Positions 18,532 to 26,492 of a DNA stretch of 51,312 nt are shown here, piece by piece. The DNA lies in NCBI GenBank assembly GCA_002449585.1, contig DJXD01000071.1, positions 1-51,312 of the forward strand. The letters run 5' to 3'. The stretch comes from Ruminococcus sp. UBA7013. Its GTDB lineage: Bacteria > Bacillota > Clostridia > Oscillospirales > Ruminococcaceae. The translations under genes and the position numbers were made by a program. Every line of letters starts with the position of its first letter. Positions within the stretch are counted from its first letter, which is position 1. The notes beneath the pieces were generated by a model. It was given only the letters and a program-made list of their open reading frames with translations. It did not search any database and had not been told where the DNA came from.

Positions 18532-18563
18532 AAAAGCCCTGTTGAGATCAGCAGGGCTTTTTT
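18532..18563 (+). terminator. Intrinsic terminator
   Basis: AAAAGCCCTG / CAGGGCTTTT with a ten-base loop and a T-run (TTTTTT). It begins 4 bases after the zinc-ribbon gene and lies only 15 bases before the next start codon. Confidence 0.85.
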
Positions 18564-18577
18564 CAGAAAGGAATGTT

Positions 18578-19159
18578 ATGAATTATATCAAAGAAGTATT
18601 TGCAAAATATGATAAAACTACAATCAGAGTGTATCAGGCCTATTGTCAGGAAATTGCTGAGGAAGCTGTGAAATTACAGCATTTCGGAGAACATTATAAT
18701 TTTCATCGCATGACATGGGTCAAGCCTTCTTTCTTATGGATGATGTATCGTTCTAATTGGGGAACAAAGAAAAATCAGGAGTTTGTGCTAGCTCTCGATA
18801 TTGATCAGAAAAGTTTCATGCAGTTATTAAGGCAAGCCGTCCTGACATCACCAGAAACAAGCTCCGGCATGGATTGGGAAAAAGCCTTTTCAGAAACGGC
18901 TGTCTATTGCCAATGGGATACAGACAGGGGCATCAATGGAAATCCGCTCCAGAGAGCCGCCATTCAGATCGGCCTGAAAGAGCATATTTTACAGGATTTT
19001 TTCGCAAATGCCATTTGCAGAATTGAGGATATGACCCCACAGATCAGAAAATGGAATATGCTTCGAAAACGGAATCAGCTCAAAATGAAAGATCTGCCAG
19101 CTGAAAAATTATTTCCAGTGAATGACAGGATAATCCGCAAAAATTTGGATATGCAATGA
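18578..19159 (+). CDS. DUF4291 family protein
   Basis: A 193-residue protein matching the DUF4291 pattern: the N-terminal YDKTTIRVYQAYCQEIAEEA, then RMTWVKPSFLWMMYRSNWG, NQEFVLALDI and RAAIQIGL. The function is unknown; the family occurs sporadically in bacteria and some eukaryotes. The start at 18578 follows AGAAAGGAA; the open frame extends upstream into the terminator hairpin, which argues for this start. No promoter is evident between the hairpin and the gene. Confidence 0.85.
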   Translation: MNYIKEVFAKYDKTTIRVYQAYCQEIAEEAVKLQHFGEHYNFHRMTWVKPSFLWMMYRSNWGTKKNQEFVLALDIDQKSFMQLLRQAVLTSPETSSGMDWEKAFSETAVYCQWDTDRGINGNPLQRAAIQIGLKEHILQDFFANAICRIEDMTPQIRKWNMLRKRNQLKMKDLPAEKLFPVNDRIIRKNLDMQ

Positions 19160-19170
19160 ATCAAAATAAC

Positions 19171-19200
19171 CCCTGCTTTCAGCGAAAAGCAGGGATTTTT
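19171..19200. terminator. Bidirectional intrinsic terminator between DUF4291 gene and thiD
   Basis: CCCTGCTTT / AAAGCAGGG stem with ATTTTT on the + strand. On the - strand the same stem is followed by GGTTATTTTG. It separates the convergent DUF4291 and thiamine genes. Confidence 0.85.
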
Positions 19201-19204
19201 GAGA

Positions 19205-20002
19205 TCAGCATGATTCTGTGATAATCTGATAATTATGAAGTAGTGAGCCGCATCCTTTGCCAATATCAAAACCGGTTTTCAATGCGCCTGTCAGATAATT
19301 CTTTGCACAGCGGACACTTTCTGTCAAAGATTGGCCTTTTGCAAGATGGGAAGCAATTGCAGAGGATAATGTGCATCCTGTACCATGCGTATTATTAGTA
19401 TTAATCCGTTCTGCATCAAATATAACAGATTCCTGATTTTGATATAATACATCAACAGATTTTTCATGCAGGTGTCCGCCCTTGACAAGCACCGCTGTTC
19501 CGAATTTTTGAGCCAAATGTTCAGCGGCTTTTTTCATGTCTGCAACCGTTGCAACCTGCATTCCAGTGAGAGCTTCTGTTTCTGGAATATTAGGTGTGAT
19601 AATTTCCGCAAGGGGAAGAAGCTCCGCAATAAGTGCGGCTATGGCATCTTCATGAATCAGCTTATGTCCGCTTGTGGAGATCATGACCGGATCAGCCACA
19701 ATATGCGCTGGATGATATTGTTTTAATTTTTCAGCAATCACATGAATAATAGATATATCAGAAACCATGCCGATCTTGACCGCATCCGGGAAAATATCTG
19801 TAAATACAGCATCTATCTGAGCCGCTACAAATTCCGGGGAAACTTCTGAGATTGCTGTGACACCAGTAGTATTCTGTGCTGTCAGAGCCGTGATCACGCT
19901 CATGGCATAACAGCCATGCATTGTGATCGTTTTAATATCTGCCTGAATGCCTGCACCTCCGCAGGAATCTGATCCGGCAATGGTAAGTACTTTTCCGATC
20001 AT
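19205..20002 (-). CDS. thiD: Hydroxymethylpyrimidine/phosphomethylpyrimidine kinase ThiD
   Basis: A 265-residue ribokinase-fold enzyme that phosphorylates HMP and HMP-P in thiamine synthesis. It begins VLTIAGSDSCGGAGIQADIKT, the HMP-binding signature (key GSDS and GGAGIQADI). It also has TPNIPETEAL, VLVKGGHL and the anion-hole/catalytic block NTHGTGCTLSSAIASHLA. The start at 20002 was chosen because it follows the thiE stop by 1 base and gives a normal N-terminus. It is the last gene of thiW-thiM-thiE-thiD. Confidence 0.97.
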   Translation of the reverse strand: MIGKVLTIAGSDSCGGAGIQADIKTITMHGCYAMSVITALTAQNTTGVTAISEVSPEFVAAQIDAVFTDIFPDAVKIGMVSDISIIHVIAEKLKQYHPAHIVADPVMISTSGHKLIHEDAIAALIAELLPLAEIITPNIPETEALTGMQVATVADMKKAAEHLAQKFGTAVLVKGGHLHEKSVDVLYQNQESVIFDAERINTNNTHGTGCTLSSAIASHLAKGQSLTESVRCAKNYLTGALKTGFDIGKGCGSLLHNYQIITESC

Positions 20003-20003
20003 G

Positions 20004-20636
20004 TTATAGCCCCTTTGCAATGGATAATAATCTTTCAGCGGCTGCTTTGATATCAGATTGTGCAAAAATCGCTGACATTACAGCAATTCCAGCAATACCC
20101 GTATTTTTAAGAGAATCTGCATTTTCTGCATTAATCCCTCCGATGGCTACCACCGGAACGGATGCCGCCTGACAGATTTGTGTTAATAATGCATGACTGA
20201 CCGGGCGGGTATTGGATTTTGTATAAGTATGAAATACCGCACCAGAGCCAATATAATCCGCACCGTTCTGACTTGCTTCAACAGCTTCTGCTACAGTCGC
20301 CGCTGATACGCCAATGATTTTATCATTGCCAAGTAGTTTCCGGAGTTTTTGCGGAGACATATCTTTCTGACCGACATGAACGCCATCAGCATTGCATTTC
20401 AAAGCAATTTCCGCATTATCATTGATAATCAGGGGAATATGATATGCTGTACAGAGTTCACGCATTTCAAGAGCTTGTTTCAGGAAAGCATCCGGATCAA
20501 GATCTTTTTCCCTCAGCTGAATGCAAGTAACACCGCCTTGAATAGCAGTTTCTACCTGTTGTGTCAATGTCTGCCCATTCAGCCAGCGGCGGTCTGTGAC
20601 CGCATAAAGCCGGAGCATATCAGCAGAAAATTTCAT
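20004..20636 (-). CDS. thiE: Thiamine-phosphate synthase ThiE
   Basis: A 210-residue TIM barrel that joins HMP-PP and thiazole phosphate to thiamine phosphate. Family blocks are LYAVTDR, GGVTCIQLREKDL, PLIINDNAEIAL, ADGVHVGQKDM, GADYIGSGAVFHTYTK and VVAIGGINAEN. It overlaps the thiM 3' end by 17 bases, and thiD follows after 1 base, so translation is probably coupled. Confidence 0.97.
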   Translation of the reverse strand: MKFSADMLRLYAVTDRRWLNGQTLTQQVETAIQGGVTCIQLREKDLDPDAFLKQALEMRELCTAYHIPLIINDNAEIALKCNADGVHVGQKDMSPQKLRKLLGNDKIIGVSAATVAEAVEASQNGADYIGSGAVFHTYTKSNTRPVSHALLTQICQAASVPVVAIGGINAENADSLKNTGIAGIAVMSAIFAQSDIKAAAERLLSIAKGL

Positions 20637-21435
20637 AATTTGCTTTCTCCTTTAATAGATCATTATTTATATGAAACATCGCATCAATCAGATAATTTCT
20701 ATAAGATGCATTTCCATCCTGCGGAGTCATTCGTTCCGCTGCAATTTCCCCAGCGATTCCCATCATGCAAACCGATGTTGCACATGCTTGCAATGCAGAA
20801 TGACTCACGGCCAGACATGCCGCCGTCAGCGCACTCAGCATGCAGCCAGCCCCTGTGACAGATTTCATCATAGAATGACCATTTCGGATGAGATAGGTTT
20901 TTTCTGCATCAGAAACAAGATCAATCTGCCCCGTCATGATGACTATTGTATTTTTCAAATATGCAAATTCTTTCATCATCTGAACAACCGGTGAAATATT
21001 CTGCTCATCAATTTCAAAAGCAGTATCTACACCGGAAAATATTTTTGATCCTTTCGCAAGATACCAGATTTCAGAAGCATTTCCCTTGATCGCTGTGAAA
21101 TGGATTTTTTTCATGAGAATCTCTGCGGCATCACGGCGGAATGTAGATGCTGTTACCCCTACCGGATCAAGAATTACAGGGAGATGCAATGTATTGGCCT
21201 GTTTTCCGCTGGCAATCATGGCAAAAAGTTTTTCTCTGTTCAGCAATCCCATATTGATATTTAATGCATCACATTGTGCAGTGATCTCAACAGCATCTTC
21301 TGAAGAATCTGCCATAATTGGCGATGCGCCGCAGGCTAATAATAAATTTGCACAGTCATTTGCTGTGACATAATTTGTAATACTATGAATCAATGGCTTT
21401 TTTTGCCGGATGATTTCAGGTATTTGATTCAACAT
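20620..21435 (-). CDS. thiM: Hydroxyethylthiazole kinase ThiM
   Basis: A 271-residue kinase that salvages hydroxyethylthiazole. It has PLIHSITNYVTANDCANLLLACGASPIMA (key THE-like ITNYV, N and GASP), LPVILDPVGV, IKGNASEI and the catalytic VTGAGCMLSALTAA. The start at 21435 lies inside the thiW 3' end, with GGTGAT a few bases upstream. No thiG/thiH/thiS genes lie in this window, so thiazole salvage may be its main source. Confidence 0.96.
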   Translation of the reverse strand: MLNQIPEIIRQKKPLIHSITNYVTANDCANLLLACGASPIMADSSEDAVEITAQCDALNINMGLLNREKLFAMIASGKQANTLHLPVILDPVGVTASTFRRDAAEILMKKIHFTAIKGNASEIWYLAKGSKIFSGVDTAFEIDEQNISPVVQMMKEFAYLKNTIVIMTGQIDLVSDAEKTYLIRNGHSMMKSVTGAGCMLSALTAACLAVSHSALQACATSVCMMGIAGEIAAERMTPQDGNASYRNYLIDAMFHINNDLLKEKANYEIFC

Positions 21436-21931
21436 GTGTATCACCAATCAGACGCTCCACGCCAGCACGTTTCAGAGCCGGGATTAATAAGGCGGCAATG
21501 ATTGTTCCGCTTAGACTGCTGATGAAAAACGCCGGAACATAGGTAAATAAGGCCGCTTCTTTTGACATAATCAGTGTGGCTGCAAAATAAGCATACATGC
21601 CGCCGATCACAGCCGTTCCGAACAGCTCACCAACATAGGCAAACGGCAATTTTTTCAGCTTCTGATACAACAATCCGCACAGAAATGCACCAAATACACT
21701 GCTGAATGCCATGGGTGTGCCCGTTCCCATCAGATTGCGGCAAAGACTGGAAATAAATGCCGATGCCGCCGCATAGCCTGGCCCTAAGAATACGCCGGCC
21801 ACGACATTGACAAAATGTTGTGCCGGAAAGCATTTAGATGCGCCGACTGGGATCGACAGCGGTGAACATGCTACCGCCATAGCCGCAAGCATTGCCGTAA
21901 TAACCATTTTTTTGATCTGTGAATGTTTCAT
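21416..21931 (-). CDS. thiW: ThiW family thiazole/thiamine-precursor transporter subunit
   Basis: A 171-residue very hydrophobic protein with 5-6 helices, of the ECF-transporter S-component type. ThiW is regularly found with thiM and TPP-controlled genes and is thought to import the thiazole moiety. Recognisable pieces are SIPVGASKCFPAQHFVNVVAGVFLGPG and RNLMGTGTPMAFSSVFGA. The start at 21931 is fixed by AGGAGGAAA 7 bases upstream. It heads the thiW-thiM-thiE-thiD operon. Confidence 0.9.
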   Translation of the reverse strand: MKHSQIKKMVITAMLAAMAVACSPLSIPVGASKCFPAQHFVNVVAGVFLGPGYAAASAFISSLCRNLMGTGTPMAFSSVFGAFLCGLLYQKLKKLPFAYVGELFGTAVIGGMYAYFAATLIMSKEAALFTYVPAFFISSLSGTIIAALLIPALKRAGVERLIGDTHVESNT

Positions 21932-21972
21932 GAGAGTTTCCTCCTGTAAATATATTAACATTGTCTACAGTT

Positions 21973-22095
21973 GAAAATATGACCGCAGACAGATGTTTCT
22001 TGTTCTGCGGTCGATACTATTGGTATCCTCTCACTCCGGAACACGGATTCCCTCGCTGTTCAGGCTGATCAGCCCGTCATGACGCTCCTCATGAC
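21973..22095 (-). promoter_or_regulatory. Multi-hairpin leader of the thiWMED operon
   Basis: Read on the - strand, five hairpins follow each other in about 120 nt: GTCATGA/TCATGAC (22076-22095), GGCTGATCAGCC (22063-22074), GGAA/TTCC (22038-22051), GATAC/GTATC (22013-22027) and a strong GACCGCAGA/TCTGCGGTC stem (21981-22012) followed by ATATTTTC. The last looks like a terminator or sequestering hairpin 50 bases before thiW. The TPP riboswitch core (CTGAGA ... GATAATGCC-GCG) is absent, so a different sensing element is likely. The HMP-PP (thiS) riboswitch is one class to test, but I could not match it. Confidence 0.5.
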
Positions 22096-22139
22096 TTTGT
22101 GAATTTATTTTATAAGTCAGTATCTAGCAATTGATAGAG

Positions 22140-22604
22140 TTAATGCTGTCGAATTTTGCGATTCAGTTCATGTAATTTATCATTGTGTCCTAGAACAAAT
22201 TGTATATTGCGCTCTCTGTCCAAGACATATGTACTTAGATTCGTTCCAACAACAACCGTTGTTCCATCTTCCATGATAAAGCTATAGTCTTCTATTCCAT
22301 CAAATATAAACGTCATATCCTCTTCATTTGTTATGACTTGTTTTATTTTAAGTGCTCTAAATGCTTTAATATACGCATTGATCATATCAGAATCTTTAGT
22401 TGAAAATTGATGATAACCAGCTACTCCGCCGATTCCATACTTAATTTCAACAGGGACAACTTCACCTTCCATTATGCTATTAAATGTATCATTTGAAAAA
22501 ACATCTTCAATATCATATTTATGTTTTTTTTCATCATTACATCCAACAAATGGAAACACACAAGCCAATATAGAAAAGAATAACAAGTAGTGCAATCTTT
22601 TCAT
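22140..22604 (-). CDS. Small lipoprotein of unknown function
   Basis: A 154-residue protein with a lipoprotein signal peptide: a basic start, a hydrophobic core and the lipobox FVGC with Cys about 20 residues in. The mature part is mixed alpha/beta with no family that I recognise. The start at 22604 was chosen because AGGTG lies 7 bases upstream; a GTG 9 bases further upstream is the alternative. It begins 34 bases after the thiC stop, so it may be the second gene of the TPP-regulated transcript, which would hint at a thiamine-related surface role. Its lower GC content than thiC could indicate a later insertion. Confidence 0.65.
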   Translation of the reverse strand: MKRLHYLLFFSILACVFPFVGCNDEKKHKYDIEDVFSNDTFNSIMEGEVVPVEIKYGIGGVAGYHQFSTKDSDMINAYIKAFRALKIKQVITNEEDMTFIFDGIEDYSFIMEDGTTVVVGTNLSTYVLDRERNIQFVLGHNDKLHELNRKIRQH

Positions 22605-22638
22605 AATTTTCACCTAAGTCACACTAATCAAAGTAGAT

Positions 22639-23952
22639 TTATTTTTCTGTGCAGAATTTGACTTCTTTTCCCTCTAAAATCATATTAGTAGTTCTGACAG
22701 CGCACATCTTTCCGCACATAGAGCAAGTATGACGATCTTCCGGAGGTGTGCTTTCAAAATAAGCTCTTGCCTTTTCGGGATCAATGGCATATTGGAACAT
22801 CTCTTCCCATTCGACTTTATGACGAGCATCAGCCATTTTATTATCAATATCACGGGCATTGGGGATGCCTTTGGCAATATCAGCGGCATGTGCAGCAATC
22901 TTGCTGGCAATAATGCCTTCTTTGACATCATTCGCATCAGGAAGGCGCAAATGCTCCGCAGGGGTGACATAACACAGGAAATCCGCACCATTGACAGCGG
23001 CAATTGCTCCGCCGATTGCAGAAGTAATATGATCATAGCCGGGGGCGATATCCGTCACCAGAGGGCCTAATACATAGAATGGCGCATTATGACAGATCCG
23101 TTTCTGAATCTGCATATTAGCAGCAATTTCATTCATAGCCATATGGCCAGGGCCTTCTACCATGACTTGAACATCCTGTTTCCATGCTCTTTTTGTCAGA
23201 TTGCCGAGCTCAATCAGTTCACTGATCTGACCTGCATCTGTACTATCATCAATGCAGCCGGGTCTGAGTGCATCACCAAGGCTGATGGTGACATCAAATT
23301 CACGGAGAATTTTCAAAACTTCATCATAGTATTCAAAAAACGGGTTTTCATTGCCAGTCATTTCCATCCATGCGAACAGCAGAGAACCGCCTCTTGATAC
23401 GATATTCATGCGTCTGCCTTCTCGTTTGAATGCTTCTATAGCTCTGCGGTTGATGCCTGCGTGAATTGTCATGAAGTCAACGCCTTCTTCTGCATGGGCA
23501 CGGACAACCCGGAGGAAATCTTCTGCGGTGATTTCAAGCAGATCTTTTTCCAGATAGCCAATTGCATCATACATAGGTACAGTGCCGATCATGGCAGGAG
23601 ATTTTGCAATTAATTCCTGACGGAAGGTATTTGTTTTTCCGTAATTGCTCAGATCCATAATAGCCTCAGCTTTGAATTTTAAAGCAAGTTCCACTTTTTC
23701 CCATTCTTTTGCATAATCTTTAGCATCCCCGGAAATTCCCAGATTGACATTGATTTTGGTTTTGAGTCCCATGCCGATCCCCTCAGCAGAAAGGGATTTG
23801 TGATTGATATTGGCCGGAATCGCAACACATCCATCAGCGACACGCTGACGAATGATTTCAGCAGACAGATTTTCTTTTTCCGCAACTGTTTGCATTTCAG
23901 GGGTGATGATGCCTTTTTTTGCAGCATCCATCTGTGTGGCATAATTTCTCAT
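22639..23952 (-). CDS. thiC: Phosphomethylpyrimidine synthase ThiC
   Basis: A radical-SAM enzyme that converts AIR to HMP-P. At 437 residues it is the short anaerobe form, lacking the N-terminal extension of the E. coli enzyme. Conserved parts are INVNLGISGD, MDLSNYGKTN, IGTVPMYDA, DFMTIHAG, SLGDALRPGC, MVEGPGHMAMNEI and GPLVTDIAPGYDHI. The C-terminal iron-sulphur motif reads CSMCGKMC (C-x2-C-x3-C), one residue tighter than the CSMCGPKFC of longer ThiCs. The start at 23952 follows AGGAGGAAA. A TPP riboswitch lies upstream. Confidence 0.97.
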   Translation of the reverse strand: MRNYATQMDAAKKGIITPEMQTVAEKENLSAEIIRQRVADGCVAIPANINHKSLSAEGIGMGLKTKINVNLGISGDAKDYAKEWEKVELALKFKAEAIMDLSNYGKTNTFRQELIAKSPAMIGTVPMYDAIGYLEKDLLEITAEDFLRVVRAHAEEGVDFMTIHAGINRRAIEAFKREGRRMNIVSRGGSLLFAWMEMTGNENPFFEYYDEVLKILREFDVTISLGDALRPGCIDDSTDAGQISELIELGNLTKRAWKQDVQVMVEGPGHMAMNEIAANMQIQKRICHNAPFYVLGPLVTDIAPGYDHITSAIGGAIAAVNGADFLCYVTPAEHLRLPDANDVKEGIIASKIAAHAADIAKGIPNARDIDNKMADARHKVEWEEMFQYAIDPEKARAYFESTPPEDRHTCSMCGKMCAVRTTNMILEGKEVKFCTEK

Positions 23953-24068
23953 AATTTCCTCCTGATAGATTTTATATTTCAAAATATTTTTCATCCAGTG
24001 ACATCCTTGGATAAATAATCAAGCGGCATTCCTGCAAAGAAACGCCGCTGAACTGACAACATGCAGAA

Positions 24069-24151
24069 ACTTCCTACGCAGGCATTATCCTGACAGGTGC
24101 AAAGGGTCGAGATGTAGTAATCTCCTCTCAGCTTTTCCAAAAGCTCCCCTG
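24069..24151 (-). ncRNA. TPP riboswitch (THI element) upstream of thiC
   Basis: Read on the - strand: GGGGAGC, a short hairpin, GCTGAGAGGAG, then GACCCTTTGCACCTG, CAGGATAATGCCTG and GCGTAGGAAG. These are the CUGAGA, ACCC, CCUG and GAUAAUGCC-x-GCG-x-AGG blocks of the TPP aptamer in the right order. It lies about 115 nt upstream of the thiC start codon. Binding of thiamine pyrophosphate would be expected to lower thiC expression. No clear T-run terminator is seen, so control may act on translation. Confidence 0.95.
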
Positions 24152-24167
24152 TATCTATAACAAAAAT

Positions 24168-24196
24168 ATTATAACATAAAATTTCAAAAAAGTCAA
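24168..24196 (-). promoter_or_regulatory. Promoter of the thiC transcript
   Basis: On the - strand TTGACT, a 17-base spacer, then TATAAT, positioned about 17 nt before the TPP aptamer. It is divergent from the promoter at 24238. Confidence 0.85.
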
Positions 24197-24237
24197 GCTT
24201 TTTTTAGATTTGCCTCAAATCAAATTTGACGGATTTA

Positions 24238-24266
24238 TTGACAGAAGTCGCAATTTATGATATAAT
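24238..24266 (+). promoter_or_regulatory. Promoter of the accessory operon
   Basis: TTGACA (24238-24243), a 17-base spacer, then TATAAT (24261-24266), about 40 bases before the first gene of the accessory cluster. No other promoter of this quality was seen before 32420, consistent with one long operon. Confidence 0.88.
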
Positions 24267-24306
24267 TAGAACAAGAAAGTAGTTTTTGCGGAAAGAGGTG
24301 AAAAAA

Positions 24307-25065
24307 TTGGCAAAGCGTTCAATACAGAAAACAGTCGGCGGATTGCGAGCAATTGAGTTATATTTCCGTGTGATCCGTAATATGACAACAGGAGAACCTG
24401 CATTTTATCAGTCACGTACACAGCTCAATACCCCAGGGCTTGGAACTCTTATGCCTGAAAATTTCCGGGAATTGGCGGACATGTCTCCACAATGTACAGA
24501 GTTGTTCTTACTGGAATTAAAACAGGCAATTCAGACAAATATTAAATTTTCAAAGCGAGATCTGATTTTTGAGTGGATTTCAGTATATATGCCCATTCGG
24601 TATTTAATGCAAATTTCCTGTGACAAGATTCTGCTGGAAAATTGTCAAAAATATGATCTCCCTGCAAATCGCATGTGTTTCATGTTGTCTGGTCAGCTTC
24701 TTATGGAAACAGATGGCATTGCTGCACGAACAATCCGCCTTTTGCGAAGCTATGGCTTTCATTTTATGCTGATGAATTTCGGTGCTCTTGACTGTCCGAT
24801 CATGCGGCTTGCAGATTTCCCGGTGGATTATGTCATGTTTAGCCCAGAACTGACATATTATTTAGGCCGAGATCAAAGAACACATGATGCAGCGGCTTCT
24901 GTGGTTGGTTTTGTGAATGATCTGGAAATTCATCCTATTGCGGACGGAATCATGGAAAGTTATCAGGCAGAAACATTCTATGATTTCGGCTGTATCTACT
25001 GCGCCGGCAGTCTGGCCGGAACATACCTGCCGGAAAGTGAAATCCGGCAAAAATCTGATCATTAA
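24307..25065 (+). CDS. Degenerate EAL-domain protein (predicted catalytically inactive)
   Basis: A 252-residue protein that follows the EAL phosphodiesterase fold from end to end but has lost its active site. It begins like EAL domains (YFRVIRNMTTGEPAFYQSR ... LMPENFRELAD), with the EAL tripeptide replaced by FYQ. The E-x-x-E segment reads FMLSGQLL, the metal-binding DD is NF in LMNFGALD, the loop-6 GVE is DGIME, and the final QG(Y/F) is AGS. It should therefore not hydrolyse c-di-GMP; it could bind a ligand or act as a scaffold. The TTG start at 24307 is preferred because GAGGTG lies 6 bases upstream. Confidence 0.75.
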   Translation: MAKRSIQKTVGGLRAIELYFRVIRNMTTGEPAFYQSRTQLNTPGLGTLMPENFRELADMSPQCTELFLLELKQAIQTNIKFSKRDLIFEWISVYMPIRYLMQISCDKILLENCQKYDLPANRMCFMLSGQLLMETDGIAARTIRLLRSYGFHFMLMNFGALDCPIMRLADFPVDYVMFSPELTYYLGRDQRTHDAAASVVGFVNDLEIHPIADGIMESYQAETFYDFGCIYCAGSLAGTYLPESEIRQKSDH

Positions 25066-25083
25066 TAGGAATGGAGGATGTCT

Positions 25084-25797
25084 ATGGCAGAAGAAATTCG
25101 AGATGTCCTGGAATTAAGACGCACCGCAAAAGAAACAAAACACTATCGTGTTGTCATGCGTGTGCTGGGGCTGCTTGTCATTATCCTGACTGCAATTGTT
25201 GCTGCTGCATATGCGATTTCCTATTTTTATGATAAGTTCGGAAGCTTTACCGTTCGGATTGATAAATATGACATGGTCAGACAGGGGCTGACACTTTCAG
25301 AAACACCTGACTATGAAATTGCTAATGCCCGTCTTGATGCTGATATTGTCAATGATATGACAAATATCAGCGGCGAAGATCTGCCGCCTAATATTGATAA
25401 AATCAATGGTGCGCATAACGGAGAAAGCTATATTGCCTATACTTTTTATTTGATCAATTCCGGTGATGATACGATTACATATACTGGAGAAATGACAATT
25501 GAAAATGTAACAAAGGGCGTTGATGAAGCAGTCCGGATTGCTGTCTATAAAAATGGAGAAAGAACCATTTATGGAAAGACAAAGTCCAATGGTGCAGGAA
25601 AAGAAAGTGACTGTGACAGTGAATTTCTGTCTTCTACGATCGTAATGGCAACCAGTCATGAAAAATTTGAATCCAAGGCAAAAGATAAATTTACAGTTGT
25701 CATCTGGCTGGAAGGAAATGACCCTGACTGTACAGATGATATTATTGGCGGAACGCTGAAACTTGGTATGGATTTCCGCATTACAGAATCAACATAA
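25084..25797 (+). CDS. Single-pass membrane protein with TasA/camelysin-like exterior domain
   Basis: A 237-residue protein with a cytoplasmic start, one transmembrane helix (about residues 23-48) and an exported beta-rich domain. The last 30 residues contain VVIWLEGNDPDC and a GGTLKLGMDFRI end. The fibre-like subunit at 32728 ends with a similar VWLEGEDGNC block, so I infer a shared ectodomain fold. No cleavage site is obvious, and it may be the membrane-anchored base or organiser of the assembly. The start at 25084 was chosen because GGAGG lies 6 bases upstream; an ATG at 25078 is too close to that site. Confidence 0.6.
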   Translation: MAEEIRDVLELRRTAKETKHYRVVMRVLGLLVIILTAIVAAAYAISYFYDKFGSFTVRIDKYDMVRQGLTLSETPDYEIANARLDADIVNDMTNISGEDLPPNIDKINGAHNGESYIAYTFYLINSGDDTITYTGEMTIENVTKGVDEAVRIAVYKNGERTIYGKTKSNGAGKESDCDSEFLSSTIVMATSHEKFESKAKDKFTVVIWLEGNDPDCTDDIIGGTLKLGMDFRITEST

Positions 25798-25820
25798 GCT
25801 TATTTTAAGGAGTAGGAAAG

Positions 25821-26474
25821 ATGAAAAAAGTGTTAAAAACAGTCGTGAACGTGCTGTCATGGGTATTTTTGATTTTTGCGTTATTTATTACAATTCTGGT
25901 GTTTTCTTCCGGAAGAAATAACGGTGTCGCAAATCTGTTCGGCTATATTCCGCTGACAGTGGAATCAGATTCTATGCTTCCAACATTTGCAAAGGGAGAT
26001 CTGATTATCTGTAAAGAAATAGATGATCTGACACAGCTCAAAGAAGATGATGTAATTACATTCTGGACAATTATAGACGGCAGAAAAGTGAAGAATACGC
26101 ATAGAATTACACATATCAATGAATTTGAGAATACAAGGAGCTTTATTACACGAGGTGACAATAATCCGATTGATGACGAAATTCCTGCCTATGCAGGGGA
26201 TTTAATCGGACAGTGGACAAATGTCCGTCTGACAGGGGTAGGAAATGTGATGAATTTCCTAAGAACCAAAACAGGCTTTTTTGCCTGTATTCTGATTCCG
26301 ATGGCAATCTTTTTCCTGTTTGAACTGTATAAATTTATTGTTGTCCTGATTGAAATCAAGCGTCCGGAAATTTCAGAACAGGATCAGGAAGAAATTAAAC
26401 GCCGTGCAATCGAAGAATATCTTGCTTCCCAAAAACAGGAAGAAAAGAAGGATGATGACAGCGGCCAATCATAA
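25821..26474 (+). CDS. SipW/ER-type signal peptidase I (first copy)
   Basis: A 217-residue S26B-family signal peptidase with an N-terminal helix (about residues 8-30) and a second one near residues 155-180. The nucleophile is Ser51 in ESDSMLPTF. The general base is His94 in NTHRI, as in SipW and eukaryotic SPases, in place of the bacterial Lys. The GD-box reads FITRGDNNPIDDE. The tail is charged and Lys/Glu-rich. Such enzymes usually serve a few dedicated substrates, here probably the TasA-like proteins of the same cluster. The start follows AAGGAGTAGGAAAG. Confidence 0.9.
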   Translation: MKKVLKTVVNVLSWVFLIFALFITILVFSSGRNNGVANLFGYIPLTVESDSMLPTFAKGDLIICKEIDDLTQLKEDDVITFWTIIDGRKVKNTHRITHINEFENTRSFITRGDNNPIDDEIPAYAGDLIGQWTNVRLTGVGNVMNFLRTKTGFFACILIPMAIFFLFELYKFIVVLIEIKRPEISEQDQEEIKRRAIEEYLASQKQEEKKDDDSGQS

Positions 26475-26492
26475 ACAGGAGCTGAACTGCCG

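Noticed and set aside
21973..22095. Second TPP riboswitch before thiW
   Set aside because: GTGAGAGGATACC superficially resembles the CTGAGA block, but the ACCTG...GATAATGCC-GCG half is absent.
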